Source: Pseudomonadota bacterium
GTDB taxonomy: Bacteria > Pseudomonadota > Gammaproteobacteria > Berkiellales > Berkiellaceae
Direction of reading: 5' to 3'
Assembly (NCBI GenBank): GCA_018241965.1
Contig: JAFECS010000002.1
Location: forward strand, 1 to 33,043
DNA length: 33,043 nucleotides
Part shown: piece after piece, positions 32,672 to 33,043 of the stretch
How positions within the stretch are numbered: position 1 is the stretch's first letter
Layout: each line of letters starts with the position of its first letter
Notes under the pieces: model-generated
Told to the model about the DNA's origin: nothing
Databases searched by the model: none
What the model saw: only the letters and a program-made list of their open reading frames with translations
Made by a program: the position numbers and the translations under genes

Positions 32672-33043
32672 GGAGCAGGATTACCCTGGTTTTGCTGCTG
32701 CTGTTGTAACTCTTGTAGTTTTTGCTTGGCTGCCGCTTGTTCTCTGGCTTGCTGCTCTGCTTGTTGTTTAGCAATTTCAGCTTGGTGCTTGGCTGCCTCC
32801 ATTGCTTGTTGTTTTGCTGCTTCTTGCTCTCTTGCTTGCTGCTCGGCTTGTTGTTTAGCAATTTCAGCTTGGTGCTTTGCTGCCTCCGCTGCTTGTTGTT
32901 TTGCTGCTTCTTGCTCTCTTGCTTGCTGCTCGGCTTGTTGTTTAGCAATTTCAGCTTGGTGCTTGGCTGCCTCCATTGCTTGGTGTTTTGCTGCTTCTTG
33001 CTCTCTTGCTTGCTGCTCGGCTTGTTGTTTAGCAATTTCAGCT
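32668..33043 (-). CDS. Coiled-coil repeat protein, C-terminal fragment (runs off right edge)
   Basis: Reading from the right edge, the visible 125 or so residues are almost only Ala, Gln, Glu, Lys and Arg, in a 29-residue unit of the form xEAAKHQAEIAKQQAEQQAR...AAKQQA repeated three times, with a part copy at the edge. The last unit decays to KLQELQQQQQNQGNPAP. The composition predicts a long uninterrupted alpha-helical coiled coil, like the middle domain of TolA, but no TolA C-terminal domain follows, so it is not assigned. The true start lies outside the window. The stop overlaps bioF by four bases. Confidence 0.8.
   Translation of the reverse strand, partial: AEIAKQQAEQQAREQEAAKHQAMEAAKHQAEIAKQQAEQQAREQEAAKQQAAEAAKHQAEIAKQQAEQQAREQEAAKQQAMEAAKHQAEIAKQQAEQQAREQAAAKQKLQELQQQQQNQGNPAP
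32716..33043. repeat. 87-bp in-frame tandem repeat
   Basis: Three units of 87 bp (32976-32890, 32889-32803 and 32802-32716 on the minus strand) plus a partial unit at the right edge. Units 1 and 3 begin with ATG, unit 2 with GCT/GCG-type codon. The copies are nearly identical at the DNA level, which suggests recent expansion or slippage. Because the unit is a multiple of three, copy number can change without frame loss. Confidence 0.9.

Noticed and set aside
32664..33035. Second open frame on the minus strand through the 87-bp repeats (KLKLLNNKPSSKQESKKQQN-like)
   Set aside because: The Ala/Gln/Glu/Lys frame is the one with helical periodicity and a natural end; this one is a frame shadow kept open by repeat composition.

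Overview
The window looks like chromosomal DNA of an AT-rich gammaproteobacterium, most likely from the Legionella/Coxiella/Berkiella side of the class. That placement is inferred from protein style: an M61 peptidase next to HrpA, a YbaK-HDOD fusion, MFS and MHS transporter pairs, a small ankyrin protein, and LuxR-type helices ending in a CRSKSE-type motif. No rRNA, tRNA, CRISPR array, transposase or phage gene was seen. Coding is dense on both strands, and nearly all ordinary genes have recognisable families.

Layout, left to right. 1-2020 (minus): an M61 PDZ peptidase whose stop overlaps the start of an hrpA-like helicase that runs off the left edge. 2126-3706 (plus): glpD, colliding with the 3' end of the next operon. 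3617-8103 (minus): a complete tripartite MacAB/TolC-like export operon (outer-membrane factor, membrane fusion protein, ABC ATPase, FtsX-type permease). 8310-9725 (minus): YbaK-HDOD protein. 9866-14733 (plus): two transporters, a minimal MscS channel overlapping a PBP4-type D,D-carboxypeptidase, and a small conserved protein. 14886-17810: purU, a multi-pass membrane protein, a small ankyrin protein and a degenerate HPt-like protein. 17966-21147: a FabH-like condensing enzyme, a sodium:solute symporter and a hotdog thioesterase. 21301-30383: a regulator with two LuxR-type DNA-binding domains, facing a three-gene autotransporter operon of about 8 kb. 30519-33043: a lipoprotein hydrolase, bioF, and a coiled-coil protein made of 87-bp tandem repeats that leaves the window on the right.

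The accessory part is the surface module at 21.2-30.4 kb. A nearly passenger-less autotransporter barrel heads an operon with two large paralogous beta-helical autotransporters. The three genes are spaced so tightly that the last codons of one seem to carry the Shine-Dalgarno of the next. The tandem-HTH regulator converges on this operon and shares its stop codon region.

Small repeats punctuate the gene borders: two copies of a REPIN-like double hairpin with compensatory base pairs, a CCCTCTCCC-type palindrome, a triple CCCTTTG hairpin array, and a perfect 30-bp bidirectional terminator. Three convergent gene pairs overlap by exactly four bases through complementary stop codons. No wholly new defence or mobile system is evident. 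The best candidates for new biology are the autotransporter operon with its regulator, the HPt-like protein lacking its histidine, the MscS core lacking its cytoplasmic cage, and the double-hairpin repeats.
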